Source of the DNA: Brevundimonas sp.
GTDB taxonomy: Bacteria; Pseudomonadota; Alphaproteobacteria; Caulobacterales; Caulobacteraceae
Direction: 5' to 3'
Assembly: GCA_015234495.1 (NCBI GenBank)
Contig: JADGMZ010000074.1
Location: forward strand, 1 to 6,091
DNA length: 6,091 bases
The position numbers were made by a program, and so were the translations under genes. A model generated the notes under the pieces. The model saw only the letters and a list, made by a program, of their open reading frames with translations. It searched no databases and was not told the DNA's origin. Below, piece by piece: positions 4,868 through 6,091 of this stretch; position 1 is the stretch's first letter; the number at the start of each line of letters is the position of its first letter.

Positions 4868-6091
4868 ATGACCGAATTTTCCCAGCTGGGCCTCTCGCCC
4901 ACGACCCTGCAGGCCGTCGCCGACACCGGCTACACCACCGCCACCCCGATCCAGGAACAGGCCATCCCCGTGGCGCTCGCCGGGCGCGACGTGCTCGGCA
5001 TCGCCCAGACCGGCACCGGCAAGACCGCCGCCTTCACCCTGCCCCTCGTCGAACGGCTGTCCAGCGGCCGGGCCCGCGCCCGCATGCCGCGCGCCCTGGT
5101 GCTCGCCCCGACCCGCGAACTGGCCGACCAGGTGGCCGAGAGCTTCGGCAAGTACGCCAAGGGCACCAAGCTCACCTGGGTGCTGCTGATCGGCGGCGTC
5201 TCGATGGGCGACCAGGTGGCGGCCCTGAACAAGGGCGTCGACGTCCTGATCGCCACCCCCGGCCGGCTGCTCGACCTGTTCGAGCGCGGCAAGATGCTGC
5301 TCACCGGCGTCGAGGTGATGGTCGTCGACGAGGCCGACCGGATGCTGGACATGGGGTTCATCCCCGACATCGAGCGCATCTTCAAGCTGACCCCGCCGCG
5401 CCGCCAGACCCTGTTCTTCTCGGCCACCATGCCGCCCGAGATCACCCGCCTGACGACCCAGTTCCTCAAGGATCCGACCCGCATCGAGGCGTCGCGCCCG
5501 GCCATGACGGCCGAGACCATCACCCAGTATCTGGTGCGCATCCCGTCCAGCGAGCCGAAGACCAAGCGCGCCGCCCTGCGCGCCCTGGTCCGCCGTTCGG
5601 AGGTCAAGAACGGCATCGTCTTCTGCAATCGCAAGTCCGAGGTCGACGTCGTCGCCAAGTCGCTCAAGCAGCATGGCTTTGACGCGGCCCCGATCCACGG
5701 CGACCTCGACCAGTCGCTGCGCACCAAGACCCTGGCCGCCTTCCGCGCCGGCGAGCTGAAGCTGCTGGTCGCCTCCGACGTCGCCGCCCGCGGCCTCGAC
5801 ATCCCCGACGTCAGCCACGTCTTCAACTATGACGTCTCCCACCACGCCGACGACTATGTGCACCGCATCGGCCGCACCGGTCGCGCCGGTCGCAAGGGCG
5901 AGACCTATATGATCGTCACCCCGGCCGATGACCGGGCGCTCGACAAGGTGCTGAAGCTCATCAAGATGTCGCCCGAGGAGCTGACGCTGGACAGCGCCGA
6001 GCTGGGCGGCGGAACAAGCCGCCGGCCGGAGAAGACCGAGCGCCCCTCGCGCTCGCGCCGCCCCGCCGCCGTCGCCGAGACCGCCCCCGAG
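4868..6091 (+). CDS. DEAD-box ATP-dependent RNA helicase, RhlE-like (3' end beyond the window)
   Basis: The first 408 residues are present with no stop; the gene runs off the right edge. It is an ATP-dependent RNA-unwinding enzyme, in this family linked to ribosome assembly, mRNA turnover and growth in the cold. All superfamily 2 motifs are intact: Q motif (GYTTATPIQ, 21-29), motif I AQTGTGKT (46-53), Ia PTREL (81-85), GG (109-110), Ib TPGR (130-133), II DEAD (154-157), III SAT (185-187), IV IVFCN (250-254), V ASDVAARGLDIPDV (302-315) and VI HRIGRTGRAGR (332-342). The two RecA-like domains end near residue 375, after which a basic, Arg/Pro/Ser-rich, probably disordered tail begins, as is usual for RhlE-type proteins. 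The ATG at 4868 is set by AAGGA three bases upstream and by the conserved start of homology (FSQLGLS). RhlE versus another paralogue cannot be settled without the tail, so no symbol is given. Confidence 0.96.
   Translation, partial: MTEFSQLGLSPTTLQAVADTGYTTATPIQEQAIPVALAGRDVLGIAQTGTGKTAAFTLPLVERLSSGRARARMPRALVLAPTRELADQVAESFGKYAKGTKLTWVLLIGGVSMGDQVAALNKGVDVLIATPGRLLDLFERGKMLLTGVEVMVVDEADRMLDMGFIPDIERIFKLTPPRRQTLFFSATMPPEITRLTTQFLKDPTRIEASRPAMTAETITQYLVRIPSSEPKTKRAALRALVRRSEVKNGIVFCNRKSEVDVVAKSLKQHGFDAAPIHGDLDQSLRTKTLAAFRAGELKLLVASDVAARGLDIPDVSHVFNYDVSHHADDYVHRIGRTGRAGRKGETYMIVTPADDRALDKVLKLIKMSPEELTLDSAELGGGTSRRPEKTERPSRSRRPAAVAETAPE

Noticed and set aside
4717..5682. 321-residue plus-strand open frame
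   Set aside because: It is out of frame with the helicase starting at 4868 and becomes an Arg/Pro/His-rich string typical of a frame-shifted GC-rich gene.
4442..5863. 473-residue minus-strand open frame, and a 298-residue one at 4930-5826
   Set aside because: Both are antisense shadows of the DEAD-box helicase, which has all its motifs on the plus strand; compositions are biased and no family is recognisable.

Overview
The window looks like chromosomal DNA of an alphaproteobacterium, most likely Caulobacteraceae (Brevundimonas or a close relative). This is inferred from the GC-rich composition, the alphaproteobacterial character of the complex I subunits (separate nuoC and nuoD, a NuoA ending in ALEWE, NuoB with the [13 protein letters not shown] and [12 protein letters not shown] blocks) and GANTC and CtrA-like motifs in the intergenic DNA. 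No database search was possible, so the genus is a guess.

Left part (1-3855, minus strand): the promoter-proximal half of the nuo operon for respiratory complex I. Read in the direction of transcription, from right to left, the order is nuoA, nuoB, nuoC, nuoD, a 62-residue gene of unknown function, nuoE, and the start of a small putative membrane protein that runs off the left edge. Every gene overlaps its neighbour by 1, 4 or 10 bases (TGATG, ATGA or GTGA junctions), so the cluster is probably one tightly coupled transcript. NuoB, C, D and E build the hydrophilic arm (clusters N2 and N1a and part of the quinone site). NuoA is a membrane subunit at the joint between the arms. The two extra small genes are not canonical subunits and are the least understood genes here.

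Middle part (3856-4268): a divergent intergenic region with a plausible nuo promoter on the minus strand and a strong TTGACA-type promoter on the plus strand. The latter drives a tRNA-Asp(GTC) gene with an encoded CCA end. The tRNA is followed at once by a perfect 12-bp terminator hairpin that re-uses the last six bases of the tRNA.

Right part (4269-6091): a small gene for a predicted exported protein on the minus strand, a 239-base regulatory region, and a plus-strand DEAD-box RNA helicase (RhlE-like) cut by the right edge at residue 408. The helicase has a good promoter whose -35 box overlaps a GANTC (CcrM) site and one arm of a 10-bp inverted repeat. Its leader of about 118 bases holds alternative stems and a terminator-like hairpin with a T5 tract just before the ribosome binding site.

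Most of the window is ordinary housekeeping DNA. I found no mobile element, CRISPR array or defence system. The points worth a second look are the helicase leader, the two unknown nuo-operon genes and the tRNA terminator.
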